DNA of 64,000 nucleotides from an uncultured Clostridia bacterium (GCA_944384835.1 CALWUU010000028.1:1-64000); one strand, 5' to 3'. Shown: positions 37,159-46,692, numbered from the stretch's first letter. Notes: generated by a model from the sequence alone, not told the origin. Made by a program: numbers and translations.

Positions 37159-37815
37159 TTAATGCACGACTTTTTTATCCTGTACGTGAAATACCTTAGA
37201 ACAGTAAGATGCTACTACCGGGTCATGTGTAACAATTACCACTGTGATACCATGTTTATGAAAGGATTTTAAAAAAGAAATAATCAAATCCCTGTTTTTC
37301 TCATCTAAAGAGCCTGTCGGTTCATCTGCCAGCACCAGTTTTTTGGGATGTACCAAAATTCTGGCAATAGCGACACGTTGTTGTTCACCGCCGCTAAGAG
37401 AAAATACCGGTGTTTTTTCATACCCTGTAAGACCTACTTCCTCCAATGCTTTCTGAATTCGTATACGCTTTTCTTTTTCGGTAATTTTCACATACTTCAG
37501 CGCTATCATTAAATTATTCAAAACCGTTTCATTATGAATCAATGCAAAATTCTGAAATAAGTAGCAAATATAATTGCGAATCAATTTATTTGCTTTTGAT
37601 GAGTTTATTTTTACAGGTTTTTCTCCTAAAATAGAAATTTCTCCGTGTGTAGGCGGTTCTATCAAGCCTATCATGTTCAAAAGGGTAGTTTTACCGCTTC
37701 CGCTGGCACCGGTAATGGCAATCATATCTCCTTCTTCAATAGCAAGGGAACAATTGGATATAATTTGTTTCTTTCCAAATGTTTTTGTCACATTTCGCAG
37801 TTCTATTGCATGCAT
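37159..37815 (-). CDS. ABC transporter ATP-binding protein of the bacteriocin locus
   Basis: A 218-residue MacB/LolD-like ATPase with Walker A GASGSGKTTLLNMIG, signature LSGGEQQRVAIAR, Walker B LVLADEPTGSLD and the switch His (VIVTHD). The start overlaps the stop of the upstream membrane-protein gene (TAATG), so the two are coupled. With that DUF1430 protein it is expected to form the export or immunity machinery known from lactococcin 972 loci. Confidence 0.93.
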   Translation of the reverse strand: MHAIELRNVTKTFGKKQIISNCSLAIEEGDMIAITGASGSGKTTLLNMIGLIEPPTHGEISILGEKPVKINSSKANKLIRNYICYLFQNFALIHNETVLNNLMIALKYVKITEKEKRIRIQKALEEVGLTGYEKTPVFSLSGGEQQRVAIARILVHPKKLVLADEPTGSLDEKNRDLIISFLKSFHKHGITVVIVTHDPVVASYCSKVFHVQDKKVVH

Positions 37816-40106
37816 TACTCATCCCTCCTAATAGATAAATTAATATTTTTTCGTTCAAAACATAAAGTAGTGCCAAACAAAACAATGGCATCTAACCCTA
37901 TAATAAGAAGCGCAACCAGAAAAACTGCAGGATTTATGGTTCCTCCTTCTACGGATACTCTTCCGGACTGTACTGCAATAAAAATCAAAACAGATGCTAA
38001 CCACTGGAAAAACCAAGCAATGCCGTATATCAACATTTCTTTTCCGTATTTACCCGCAAAAGAAAAGCCAAATAATTTTTTCACGGCTATTTTTTTGCCA
38101 ATCATTTGCATACGGGTTGCAACTGTTTGTATACTAATGAAAACAGCAAAGATAAATAGTACGCATATCAACCCAATGGATGTATATAAGCCAAATTTAA
38201 TTTCTGAAATCCGGGCTTCAAAAGAGACTCTGATACTTTCCAATCCTGTTATATTACCATCTAAGCCATAGGTTTGCAGAGCAGGCTTCATCATTTCATA
38301 TTGCTGCTCAGGAGTTCCGTAGTTTAAGTCGAATTTTACATATGCATTCACACGATTGCTGAATATATCATGTTTATCTAAAAATAATCCATTTTCTTTT
38401 GTCATAATAGAAAAAATGGGATTTTCCACAGTATAATCTGAATCTTCTCCTACTCTCGTATCAAACGTAAATACATCAACGCCGGACTGATAATAAATAA
38501 TTTTAACATTCATACTTTTTTCCTCTTCTATACCAGGCGCAAATGCCTGAGAGGATTCCACCTGTGTTCTTCTTTCTGCCTCCAGTATTTTTTTCATATT
38601 ATCATGATTCTCTTTATATATATCCGGAAGCAAATACACCCCATCTTGCTCTTGCTCTGAAATCAAAATTTGATTTCCGTTTTCATCGGTTAACGGAAAT
38701 GTTGATAAATAATTCACGTTGGCTTTGTAAATATACGGATTAAAATTTTCCGGAACCCACTCTGGGTCAAAATACTCTGGATATGTTAACGCGCCTGTGG
38801 ATGTATCTGTTACAAACCGTAAACTTAGCAAAGGGTCATATTGATTCACATTGGTATATATAGCTCCATGTTCAATGGCATATTCATCATAAAAATCAAC
38901 ATTTTTTCTGTCATAAACATGGGTATTATTGACTTGGTCGGTATGCATATCATCAGTAAACTTTATTTTTGCTACGGCATATCTATCACCGTAGGTATCC
39001 CATTTTTCATAAACGCCATATTGCCGTTCCATATCTTGAATGACCGGGATGATATTAAATAAATTTACACAAACAAAAGTTAATAACAAAACGCGGGCCG
39101 CCATATTTACGATAAATATGGAACGAATGGGTTTGCGGTTTTTCAGCAAATCGGATATTTTATAAGAACGTATCAGGACTAAAAAAATCAAACAAACCAA
39201 ACAGGTAATACCTAATATGATAATACCTAAAAACAAATATTGCAGCAGATAAGCAAAGGGAGCATTGGCAGCTAACTTTAACGTAAGAATGACAAAAGCA
39301 ATTGCCGCAGCCTGCGCTGCAAAAATTCCTCCGGTCATTGAACCCCAAATGGAAAAACTTGTAAAACCAAATAACTTTTTAATTCCTATTTTTTTAAATT
39401 GCTGCACTACGTAATAGGACATTAAAATTGCAAGCAATACAACACAAATGATAATCGCCAAAATTCCCACCGCAACAAAAAAGTTTGAATTGATTGCAGC
39501 TGCAACTACTTTCGAAGAAGTAAGGTCTTCTTGATTCATAGAAAGTTCCTGTGCCAGTTGTTCCAAAAAGCTTTCTTTTTGGCTAAGATCTTCCATTTCT
39601 ACAACATAAGTTCCCCGAGAAGACTGGTCTGCGTTACTCAAAGCAAAAATCGGCTGTATTCTTACATTTGACGCATGAAAAAAGCTGTATATGGTACCCG
39701 CTTTGGAAAAATCTGCGGGGAGCGCTGTATGTTCTGTTTGTAAACAAACGGCACTGTTCATATCCTGGGGTGTCAGCATACGGCCTTCACTTAATATACT
39801 GTTGTCATAAGTGGGACTGTTATATGTAATATAAACAGATTTTACAGTAATGCTTTGTTCCCCTTCCTGTACATTATCCGTTTTCATAAGATTCGCGCGA
39901 TATTTATCCGCATTGGACTGTAATGTTTGTATTACCTGGAGATTTGGTATTTGTTCATCAGGGGTTACATAAATTTGGAAGCTTTTTGTGCTGCTTCCAT
40001 ACTGCTGCCAAAATGTTTTCTCCGTTTGAATATGGACAAATACAAATGACAGACTGGAAAGCACTATGGCAAGCGCAGAAACTATAATCATAATTGTCTT
40101 TTTCAT
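37815..40106 (-). CDS. Bacteriocin-associated integral membrane protein (DUF1430)
   Basis: The 763-residue FtsX/MacB-like membrane protein has one N-terminal helix, a large extracytoplasmic domain, three helices around residues 210-330, a second external domain and C-terminal helices. The motif IKKLFGFTSF recurs as VKKLFGFSFA, a DUF1430/TIGR01654 hallmark I recognise. The family accompanies lactococcin 972-type bacteriocins and is thought to act with an ABC ATPase in secretion or immunity. The ATG at 40106 follows GGGAGA. The upstream precursor gene and downstream ATPase gene complete the set. Confidence 0.88.
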   Translation of the reverse strand: MKKTIMIIVSALAIVLSSLSFVFVHIQTEKTFWQQYGSSTKSFQIYVTPDEQIPNLQVIQTLQSNADKYRANLMKTDNVQEGEQSITVKSVYITYNSPTYDNSILSEGRMLTPQDMNSAVCLQTEHTALPADFSKAGTIYSFFHASNVRIQPIFALSNADQSSRGTYVVEMEDLSQKESFLEQLAQELSMNQEDLTSSKVVAAAINSNFFVAVGILAIIICVVLLAILMSYYVVQQFKKIGIKKLFGFTSFSIWGSMTGGIFAAQAAAIAFVILTLKLAANAPFAYLLQYLFLGIIILGITCLVCLIFLVLIRSYKISDLLKNRKPIRSIFIVNMAARVLLLTFVCVNLFNIIPVIQDMERQYGVYEKWDTYGDRYAVAKIKFTDDMHTDQVNNTHVYDRKNVDFYDEYAIEHGAIYTNVNQYDPLLSLRFVTDTSTGALTYPEYFDPEWVPENFNPYIYKANVNYLSTFPLTDENGNQILISEQEQDGVYLLPDIYKENHDNMKKILEAERRTQVESSQAFAPGIEEEKSMNVKIIYYQSGVDVFTFDTRVGEDSDYTVENPIFSIMTKENGLFLDKHDIFSNRVNAYVKFDLNYGTPEQQYEMMKPALQTYGLDGNITGLESIRVSFEARISEIKFGLYTSIGLICVLFIFAVFISIQTVATRMQMIGKKIAVKKLFGFSFAGKYGKEMLIYGIAWFFQWLASVLIFIAVQSGRVSVEGGTINPAVFLVALLIIGLDAIVLFGTTLCFERKNINLSIRRDE

Positions 40107-40185
40107 AGAATTCTCCCAACATCTGCTGAATATCATTTGATACACAGCAATATCTCAAATAAAACAACCGGCATCCCATACCAAA

Positions 40186-40224
40186 AACAAAGGGTAGCTG
40201 CACATTGTTCAGATACCCTCTGTT
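40186..40224 (-). terminator. Attenuator-like terminator between bacteriocin and export genes
   Basis: On the minus strand AACAGAGGGTA pairs with TACCCTTTGTT, followed by a short TTTTT. A leaky stop here would give more precursor than transporter mRNA. Confidence 0.7.
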
Positions 40225-40252
40225 TTTGATATGAGGCAGATTATGATTTGAT

Positions 40253-40561
40253 CTACCAAATATGATAGTAAGAATATCCTTGATCCCACGGATAAGGAGT
40301 GCCTTGACTTGCATATACTGTGATTCCCGGTTGTCGGTCGCCGGAGTAATGAGACACTCCTGAAATAACTGCCGTAGTATTTTTCCAACGACTGGAACTG
40401 GCTAGATTGGAATATGTTATTTTGCCTAAGCCGCCTCCCCAGCCCCAACCGCCGGCATAAGAACCATAGGACCAGGAGCCTCCGTATTCCACGGTTACGG
40501 TTGCAGCCTTTACAGGAGATGCTGTTGCCATAGCAAGCGCAACCCTTGCAATGAAAGACAT
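40253..40561 (-). CDS. Lactococcin 972-family bacteriocin precursor
   Basis: A 102-residue secreted peptide. The signal (FIARVALAMATASPVKA) is followed by a Gly/Trp/Tyr/Ser-rich, Cys-free mature part: VEYGGSWSYG, YSNLASSS and a C-terminus SYYHIW. Lactococcin 972 itself has the same Gly-Trp start, YSNYHH segment and YYNFW end. Lactococcin 972 blocks septum formation by binding lipid II (family knowledge). The ATG lacks a ribosome site. Upstream codons TVIAA read as a normal signal N-region after a TGA, and the ATGAAC just before is two bases out of frame, so the natural start may be MKTVIAAMS disturbed by a 2-nt loss. Confidence 0.82.
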   Translation of the reverse strand: MSFIARVALAMATASPVKAATVTVEYGGSWSYGSYAGGWGWGGGLGKITYSNLASSSRWKNTTAVISGVSHYSGDRQPGITVYASQGTPYPWDQGYSYYHIW

Positions 40562-40902
40562 TGCCGCTATAACCGTTCATATCCTCTTGAATGAAACACT
40601 GTTTTCTTAATATCATAAAAACGTTTCATCTTTACAAACCGAACCCTGTTGAAGTGTCTTCCGACAAAATACTATAAACTTTACTAAGTTTCATATATGT
40701 TGATATTACCGAACAAAATGTATGCAAACAATATCTATTATAAAAAAGCGTTAATACCTCCCTTATTTTATCAATTTCATGTCTATAATGCATATATTTT
40801 TGTCTTAATCATATTATTTCAATAGAATTACTGTGATATATGTATAATACGCTCCATATAGTTTACTGCTTATCCGTTATGCAATTTAAATATCTTCCAA
40901 AT
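40562..40902. other. AT-rich region upstream of the bacteriocin gene
   Basis: It has a 16-bp inverted repeat, AAACTT-TACT-AAGTTT, at 40676-40691, touching a minus-strand TATAGT at 40671-40676. This is a possible operator over a promoter, but no good -35 is seen. No gene is evident. Confidence 0.4.
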
Positions 40903-40940
40903 AAAAAACAGCAGCCTGTGATCACAGGCTGCTGTTTTTT
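40903..40940. terminator. Terminator of the alcohol dehydrogenase gene
   Basis: AAAAAACAGCAGCCTGTG and its exact complement form a perfect hairpin just after the stop. Confidence 0.9.
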
Positions 40941-40941
40941 A

Positions 40942-41997
40942 TTATTCAAAATCAATAATAACTTTTAAAGCATTTTCTCTTGCAGCATTTCCAAAAGTAT
41001 CGTAAGCGTCCATAATTTCGCTGAATTTAAAGTGATGTGTAACCAGCTGCTGTGGCTGAATTTTACCGGAAGATACGGTTTTCAACAGCATTGGTGTTGT
41101 GTTTGTGCTAACCAAACCGGTTGCAATTGTGATATTTTTAATCCAGAGGTCTTCCAAATGGAGTTCAACAGATTTACCGTGAACGCCTACGTTTGCAACA
41201 TGACCGCCTTTTGTAATAATCTTTTGGCAAATATCAAATGTTTGAGGAATACCAACAGCTTCGATTGCAACATCAACGCCAAGACCATCTGTCATTTCGT
41301 ATACTTTTTTGATTGCAGCATCCATATCTTTGGAGTTTACAGTATCTGTAGCGCCAAATTTTAAGGATTCTTTCAAGCGGTTATCATCAAGGTCAATCAT
41401 GATGATACGTGCAGGTGAGTAGAATTGAGCTGTTAACAATGCGGCAAGTCCAATTGGGCCGGAACCTACGATTGCAACTGTATCGCCCGGTTTTACTTGG
41501 CCGTTCAATACGCCGATTTCAAATCCTGTAGGCAAAATATCGCTGAGCATTACAGCAGCATCATCTGTAATGGAATCCGGAATGTGATACAAGCTGTTAT
41601 CAGCATAAGGGATATGTACATACTCTGCTTGCGTACCGTCAATCATGTATCCTAAAATCCAGCCGCCGTCATCGCAGTGAGCATACAGACCCTTTTTGCA
41701 ATAAGGGCATGAGCCGCAGGAAGTAACGCAGGAAACAATTACTTTATCACCAACTTTAAAGTTGCTTACATTTTCTCCCACAGACTCAATAATGCCAATA
41801 CCCTCATGGCCCAGTACTCTGCCTTCTTCAACTTCCGGAGTATCTCCTTTTAAAATATGAAGATCCGTACCGCAAATGGTTGTTTTTAACATTTTTACAA
41901 CTGCTGCCTTGCTGTTTTGCGGTGTCGGTTTTGGTCTTTCTAAAACTTCTTTTTTACCTGGTCCTAAATATACCATTGCTTTCATAGTCTCACTCAT
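40942..41997 (-). CDS. Zinc-dependent alcohol dehydrogenase
   Basis: A 351-residue medium-chain dehydrogenase. Catalytic zinc ligands are in TTICGTDLH and GHEGIG, the structural zinc site is CGSCPYCKKGLYAHC, and the cofactor fold reads VAIVGSGPIGLAA. It resembles secondary-alcohol, sorbitol or threonine dehydrogenases; substrate open. ATG 41997 follows AAAGGAGG; upstream residues of the longer frame lack family likeness. A single gene. Confidence 0.92.
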   Translation of the reverse strand: MSETMKAMVYLGPGKKEVLERPKPTPQNSKAAVVKMLKTTICGTDLHILKGDTPEVEEGRVLGHEGIGIIESVGENVSNFKVGDKVIVSCVTSCGSCPYCKKGLYAHCDDGGWILGYMIDGTQAEYVHIPYADNSLYHIPDSITDDAAVMLSDILPTGFEIGVLNGQVKPGDTVAIVGSGPIGLAALLTAQFYSPARIIMIDLDDNRLKESLKFGATDTVNSKDMDAAIKKVYEMTDGLGVDVAIEAVGIPQTFDICQKIITKGGHVANVGVHGKSVELHLEDLWIKNITIATGLVSTNTTPMLLKTVSSGKIQPQQLVTHHFKFSEIMDAYDTFGNAARENALKVIIDFE

Positions 41998-42165
41998 GTT
42001 TCTTCCTCCTTTAATGTGGTTAAGGTGTTTTGATGAGTACATCATATAACAAAAAAATGATTTTGTAAATAATAAATAAAAAGTTAACAATATGTGTTAT
42101 ATTTTTAACTAAATTGGTTTATTTTATCACAAACTTTATCTTGGTTACAATGTATCAACAACAAT

Positions 42166-42199
42166 AAAAAAGACGCCTCGAATCCGAGGCGTCTTTTTT
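42166..42199 (-). terminator. Terminator of the alpha-glucan operon
   Basis: AAAAAAGACGCCTCG pairs with CGAGGCGTCTTTTTT downstream of the GH13 gene. Confidence 0.9.
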
Positions 42200-42221
42200 C
42201 ACATTTAGATAATATCAAAAT

Positions 42222-44093
42222 TTATTTCCCTGAAAATAATAAAGCATAGCCATAAGGTTCTAAGGTCAGCGTATGATTCCAAACAGCTTTTCCAAGAAGC
42301 GCCGACGCAGTTTCCCATTCCTGGGACACACACAGTTGTTTTCGTTCAGTTGTTCTGTTTACTGCTATGAGCAATTTTTGACCCACCGTTTTATCCGAAC
42401 GTATATACGCAAAACAATCGCCATCTGCATAATACGGTTCCAGCGTTCCCTGTTTTAATACTGCGCAGCTGTGACGTATTTTTCCTAAACTGCGATACCA
42501 GTTTACCAATTCTGTATTTTCATGCCCCCACGGAAAGCAACCTCTGTTAAATGGGTCACGATACCCCTCCATTCCTGCTTCATCTCCATAGTAAACGCAA
42601 GGAATTCCCGGCAGGGTATATTGCATAAGGGAAGCCAGCTTTAATAAAGCCAATCCTTTTTCGCGCTGTTCTTGGGATAGTTTTGTTTTGCTTTGCCATT
42701 CTCTGTCCCGTCCGTTTAGCGGCTCTCCTCCCAAAACAGTTAAAATACGTTCCGTATCGTGGGTTCCTATATGATTCATTAATAAATGGATTGCCGTAGG
42801 CGGATAGTGTTCCAGTACCGTCATAATCATCTCCATCATTTGCGCAGGGTTTTTACCCGTTAAAAATCCTACGATTGCTTCACGAAACGGATAATTCATT
42901 ACACTATCCAGCTGCCTGCCGAGCAAGTACCTTCTGCGCTGTCCGTAAGCCATCTTATTGGAGGCATCTTCCCATACTTCTCCCAATATCATGGCAGTTG
43001 GTTTTACCTGTTTTGCCGCTTTGGTGATCTCATCTAAAAAGACATCCGGCAGTTCATCGGCTACATCCAGCCGCCATCCGTCTGCTCCTGCTTTCAGCCA
43101 TGTTTGTATCACTCCATTTGGTCCATTGATAAAAGAATTGTATGATTCATCAGTTTCATTCACATTGGGGAGCGTGTCAAAGTTCCACCAACAGGCATAC
43201 TGATTCGGCCATTGATAAAATTGATACCAGTCATAATAAGGAGACTCCTGAGATTGATAAGCGCCCAATGATTCATATCTGCCCTTACGATTAAAATAGA
43301 CGCTGTCGCTGCCTGTATGATTAAATACGCCATCCAATAGGATACGCATTCCTCTTTTATTTGCTTCTCGGCACAGACATGTAAAATCTTCTTTGGTACC
43401 CAACAACGGATCTACCTTTGTATAATCGGCGGTATCATAACGATGATTGGTGTGGGATTCAAAAATAGGATTCAAATAGATGCAGGTAACACCTAAGCTT
43501 TGTAAATAATCCAATTTTTGGATTATGCCTTGCAAATCTCCGCCGAAATAGTCAGAGTTTATAATTTCTCCCTGATGATTGGGCCGCCATTCCGGCTGTG
43601 CCCCCCAGCGTTGATGCAGGTAGCGGTCTTGAGGTACATTATGTTTTGGAATATCTGAATGATAAAACCGGTCGGGGAAAATTTGGTACATAATTCCTCC
43701 CCGTAACCAATCAGGCGTTTCATACTGAGATTCATATACTGTCAGCTGCCAGCATTCTCCTGCAGGTACGCCATGCTCATCAATGCCGCTTTCACCTCCA
43801 AAGCGGCTGGTAATGCCAAGAGTTCCCCTCCAGGTATCAATTTCAAAACGATAAAAGTAAAGTCCTGCTTGTTCGGGAATAAAATCACATTCCCACCATT
43901 CATGGTCATCTCCATTCATTCCGCACCAAAACAGACCAAGTGTTTTTACTTGTTTTGTAAACTCTTCCCCTACCATAAGGCGCGCCGCACTGCATCTGAA
44001 TTCTCTTGGAACCAATAATTTAAAATGAATATTTGTATGAGCTTGAACCGCTCCTGTTGGATTTCGGTAAATAGGATTTCTGGAATGAAACAT
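42222..44093 (-). CDS. GH13 alpha-glycosidase (neopullulanase/cyclomaltodextrinase type)
   Basis: The 623-residue protein has an N-terminal CBM34-like beta domain (to about residue 120) then the GH13 barrel: nucleophile Asp in GWRLDVADE, acid/base Glu in ILGEVWEDA, transition-state Asp in HIGTHDTERIL, and DGVFNHTG. No signal peptide, so it probably acts on maltodextrins inside the cell. The third of three ATGs is used because GGAGAG then has normal spacing. It follows the glycogen phosphorylase gene behind a hairpin with T-run, suggesting attenuated co-expression. Confidence 0.91.
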   Translation of the reverse strand: MFHSRNPIYRNPTGAVQAHTNIHFKLLVPREFRCSAARLMVGEEFTKQVKTLGLFWCGMNGDDHEWWECDFIPEQAGLYFYRFEIDTWRGTLGITSRFGGESGIDEHGVPAGECWQLTVYESQYETPDWLRGGIMYQIFPDRFYHSDIPKHNVPQDRYLHQRWGAQPEWRPNHQGEIINSDYFGGDLQGIIQKLDYLQSLGVTCIYLNPIFESHTNHRYDTADYTKVDPLLGTKEDFTCLCREANKRGMRILLDGVFNHTGSDSVYFNRKGRYESLGAYQSQESPYYDWYQFYQWPNQYACWWNFDTLPNVNETDESYNSFINGPNGVIQTWLKAGADGWRLDVADELPDVFLDEITKAAKQVKPTAMILGEVWEDASNKMAYGQRRRYLLGRQLDSVMNYPFREAIVGFLTGKNPAQMMEMIMTVLEHYPPTAIHLLMNHIGTHDTERILTVLGGEPLNGRDREWQSKTKLSQEQREKGLALLKLASLMQYTLPGIPCVYYGDEAGMEGYRDPFNRGCFPWGHENTELVNWYRSLGKIRHSCAVLKQGTLEPYYADGDCFAYIRSDKTVGQKLLIAVNRTTERKQLCVSQEWETASALLGKAVWNHTLTLEPYGYALLFSGK

Positions 44094-44105
44094 CATCATC
44101 TCTCC

Positions 44106-44144
44106 AAAAAAGAGCAGGAAACAGATTGCGTTCTTCCTGCTCTT
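44106..44144 (-). terminator. Attenuator-like hairpin between glgP and the GH13 gene
   Basis: On the minus strand AAGAGCAGGAA pairs with TTCCTGCTCTT, followed by TTTTTT and at once by the GH13 ribosome site. It may cut down GH13 transcription. Confidence 0.7.
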
Positions 44145-44163
44145 GCTTGATATTTCCTATCAC

Positions 44164-46692
44164 TTAGGAATTGGTGTCTTTTTTTGTGGACTTTGCCGCT
44201 CTTTTTGCAGCAGTTGATTTTACGGCTGTTGTTTTAACAGTCTCTTCTGCTTTCCCAGCTGTTTTCGCACTTATGCTTTGTTCCTCTTCCGGAACAGGAG
44301 CAGCTCCCCAAATATTTTCCGCATATTCGTGAATGGCACGGTCTGCGGCAAAACGACCTGCTCCGGCAATATTAACCAGCGCCATCTGCTGCCATTTTTG
44401 TTGGTTTGCATACAGTTTTTCTGCTTTTTGATGTACCCTGCTGTAAGAATCAAAGTCAGCCAGCACCATATAAGGGTCTGAATCAACCAGATTATTTGCA
44501 ATATCATGGAATTCAAACCCGTTCAGACCGGAACGCATTTCTTCAATCGCGTGTTTGATGACAGGATTGTTGTCATAAAACAGTTTAGCATGATACCCAT
44601 TTTTTGATAATGACTGTGCTTCCGGAGTAGTCATACCGAACAGCAGCATATTTTCATCGCCTACTGCTTCATGTATTTCAACATTTGCTCCATCCAGCGT
44701 ACCTAGTGTAATAGCGCCGTTAATCATAAATTTCATGTTTCCCGTACCGGATGCCTCCGTGCCTGCCAGCGAAATTTGTTCACTGATATCCGCTGCCGGT
44801 ATCATCAACTCAGCCAATGTTACACGGTAATCCTCTAAATAAATTACCTTCATTTTATCATTTACTCTTGGGTCGTGGTTGATTACTTCGCCAAGTTCCA
44901 CAATAAAGCGAATCATTTGTTTTGCAAAATAGTAGCCCGGAGCCGCTTTGGCACCAAAAATATACGTATGTGGAGTAAAGTCTGCATTTGGGTTTTCCCT
45001 GAGCCACTGGTAAGTAGCCAAAATATGAAGCGCATTTAAATGCTGACGCTTATATTCATGCATACGTTTGACTTGGACATCAAAAATAGAATTCGGGTCT
45101 ACTGCAATATTGTTGCTCTTTTTGATATACTCTGCCAGCCGCTGTTTATTATGAAATTTAATAGTTTCTAATTTTTCAAGAGCAGCTTTGTCATTTTTAT
45201 AAGACAAGAATTTAGATAGCTGGTTTGCATCATGGATATATCCATCTCCAATGGTTTCAGTTAAAAAGGCAGCCAGTTCCGGATTGGACTGATTCAGCCA
45301 TCTGCGGTGCGCAATACCATTGGTCACATTTTTGAATTTTTGCGGCATAACCTGATAAAAATCTTTAAATACGGTTTCTTTTAAAATATTACTGTGTAAT
45401 TGAGAAACACCATTTACGGAATGACTTGCAATCACTGCCAAATTTGCCATTTTTACAAATCCGTCATTCAAAGGAGCCATACGTCCTACCTGATATCCAT
45501 CAATTCCTTTTTCATGCATTTGCGCGCAGAAACGGCGGTTGATTTCCTCTATAATTTGATAAATACGAGGCAATCTTCTTTTAAACAGCTCTATGCCCCA
45601 GCATTCCAACGCCTCTGCCATAACCGTATGGTTGGTGTAAGCAATGGTGCGGGTCACAATATTCCATGCCGCATCCCAGCCGTAGCCGCATTCGTCCAGC
45701 ATAATACGCATCATTTCCGGCACTGCTAAAACAGGATGCGTATCATTTAAATGAATGGCAGCCAACTCAGGCAAATTATCCAACGAACTGTAAGTAAACA
45801 AATGGCGGCGGATAATATCCTGAATGGTAGCGGATACCAAAAAATATTGTTGGGTCAACCGTAAGCTTTTACCCTCTTCATGGTTATCTCCCGGATATAA
45901 CACCTTTGTAATTGCTTCCGCAAGCGCATTCTGTTCCATTGCACGCAGATAATCACCGTCATTGAATAACTGCATGTCAAAATCGGCAGACTTGGCTTTC
46001 CAAATGCGTAATACGCTGACGCCTTTACCGTCCATACCTGCAACATACATATCATACGGCACCGCGATTACTTTTTTATAATCCTTATGATTTACCATAT
46101 GATACTGATTGTTCCATGATTCCTCAATATAACCGTCAAAGTGTACTTCCACCGCTTTATCCTGCTGAGGAGTCATCCAAATTTTACCGCCCGGGAGCCA
46201 TAAGTCAGGTAATTCCGTTTGCCAGCCATCCACCAATTTTTGATGGAAAATACCGTATTCATAACGTAGGGAATATCCCATGGCAGGATAGCCGTCTGTT
46301 GCTAACCCATCTAAAAAGCACGCTGCCAAACGTCCTAATCCGCCGTTGCCCAAACCTGCGTCCGGTTCCTGTTCATAAACATTATCTAAGTTAACGCCCA
46401 TATTTTTCAAGGCTTTGCGAAAATCTTCTTCTATGCCCAAATTAAACAGGTTATTTTTTAGAGAACGACCCATTAAAAATTCCATACAAAGATAATAGAT
46501 TTTTTTTGTTTTTGCTTTTTGTGCGCGGTTTAAAAATTTACCGCGACCTTCCATCAGCATTTCTTTTACCATAAGAGCAACTGCTTTATAATACTGCGAG
46601 TCTGAAGCTGTTTCCGCTTTTTCACCAAATTGATGCGCCAGCTTCTCTTCAATGCCTGCCTGAATTTCTTTCACAGATTGTTTATAATTCAT
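44164..46692 (-). CDS. glgP: Glycogen/alpha-glucan phosphorylase
   Basis: The 842-residue GT35 phosphorylase cleaves alpha-1,4-glucan with phosphate to glucose 1-phosphate. PLP Lys lies in GTGNMKFMINGA; EPDAGLGNGGLGRLAACFLD and HVFPRY-equivalent segments match. The last 35 residues are an Ala/Lys/Thr-rich tail (TAAKRAAKSTKKD), unusual for the family and reminiscent of basic nucleic-acid-binding tails. Start ATG 46692 follows GGAGGG. With GH13 downstream and the phosphoglucomutase gene elsewhere, it forms an intracellular glucan-use route. Confidence 0.95.
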   Translation of the reverse strand: MNYKQSVKEIQAGIEEKLAHQFGEKAETASDSQYYKAVALMVKEMLMEGRGKFLNRAQKAKTKKIYYLCMEFLMGRSLKNNLFNLGIEEDFRKALKNMGVNLDNVYEQEPDAGLGNGGLGRLAACFLDGLATDGYPAMGYSLRYEYGIFHQKLVDGWQTELPDLWLPGGKIWMTPQQDKAVEVHFDGYIEESWNNQYHMVNHKDYKKVIAVPYDMYVAGMDGKGVSVLRIWKAKSADFDMQLFNDGDYLRAMEQNALAEAITKVLYPGDNHEEGKSLRLTQQYFLVSATIQDIIRRHLFTYSSLDNLPELAAIHLNDTHPVLAVPEMMRIMLDECGYGWDAAWNIVTRTIAYTNHTVMAEALECWGIELFKRRLPRIYQIIEEINRRFCAQMHEKGIDGYQVGRMAPLNDGFVKMANLAVIASHSVNGVSQLHSNILKETVFKDFYQVMPQKFKNVTNGIAHRRWLNQSNPELAAFLTETIGDGYIHDANQLSKFLSYKNDKAALEKLETIKFHNKQRLAEYIKKSNNIAVDPNSIFDVQVKRMHEYKRQHLNALHILATYQWLRENPNADFTPHTYIFGAKAAPGYYFAKQMIRFIVELGEVINHDPRVNDKMKVIYLEDYRVTLAELMIPAADISEQISLAGTEASGTGNMKFMINGAITLGTLDGANVEIHEAVGDENMLLFGMTTPEAQSLSKNGYHAKLFYDNNPVIKHAIEEMRSGLNGFEFHDIANNLVDSDPYMVLADFDSYSRVHQKAEKLYANQQKWQQMALVNIAGAGRFAADRAIHEYAENIWGAAPVPEEEQSISAKTAGKAEETVKTTAVKSTAAKRAAKSTKKDTNS

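Noticed and set aside
40209-40616. 135-codon ORF in another frame across the bacteriocin gene
   Set aside because: It begins at ATG 40616 but gives Cys/Gly/Arg-rich sequence without a signal. The overlapping frame matches lactococcin 972, so this is a shadow.
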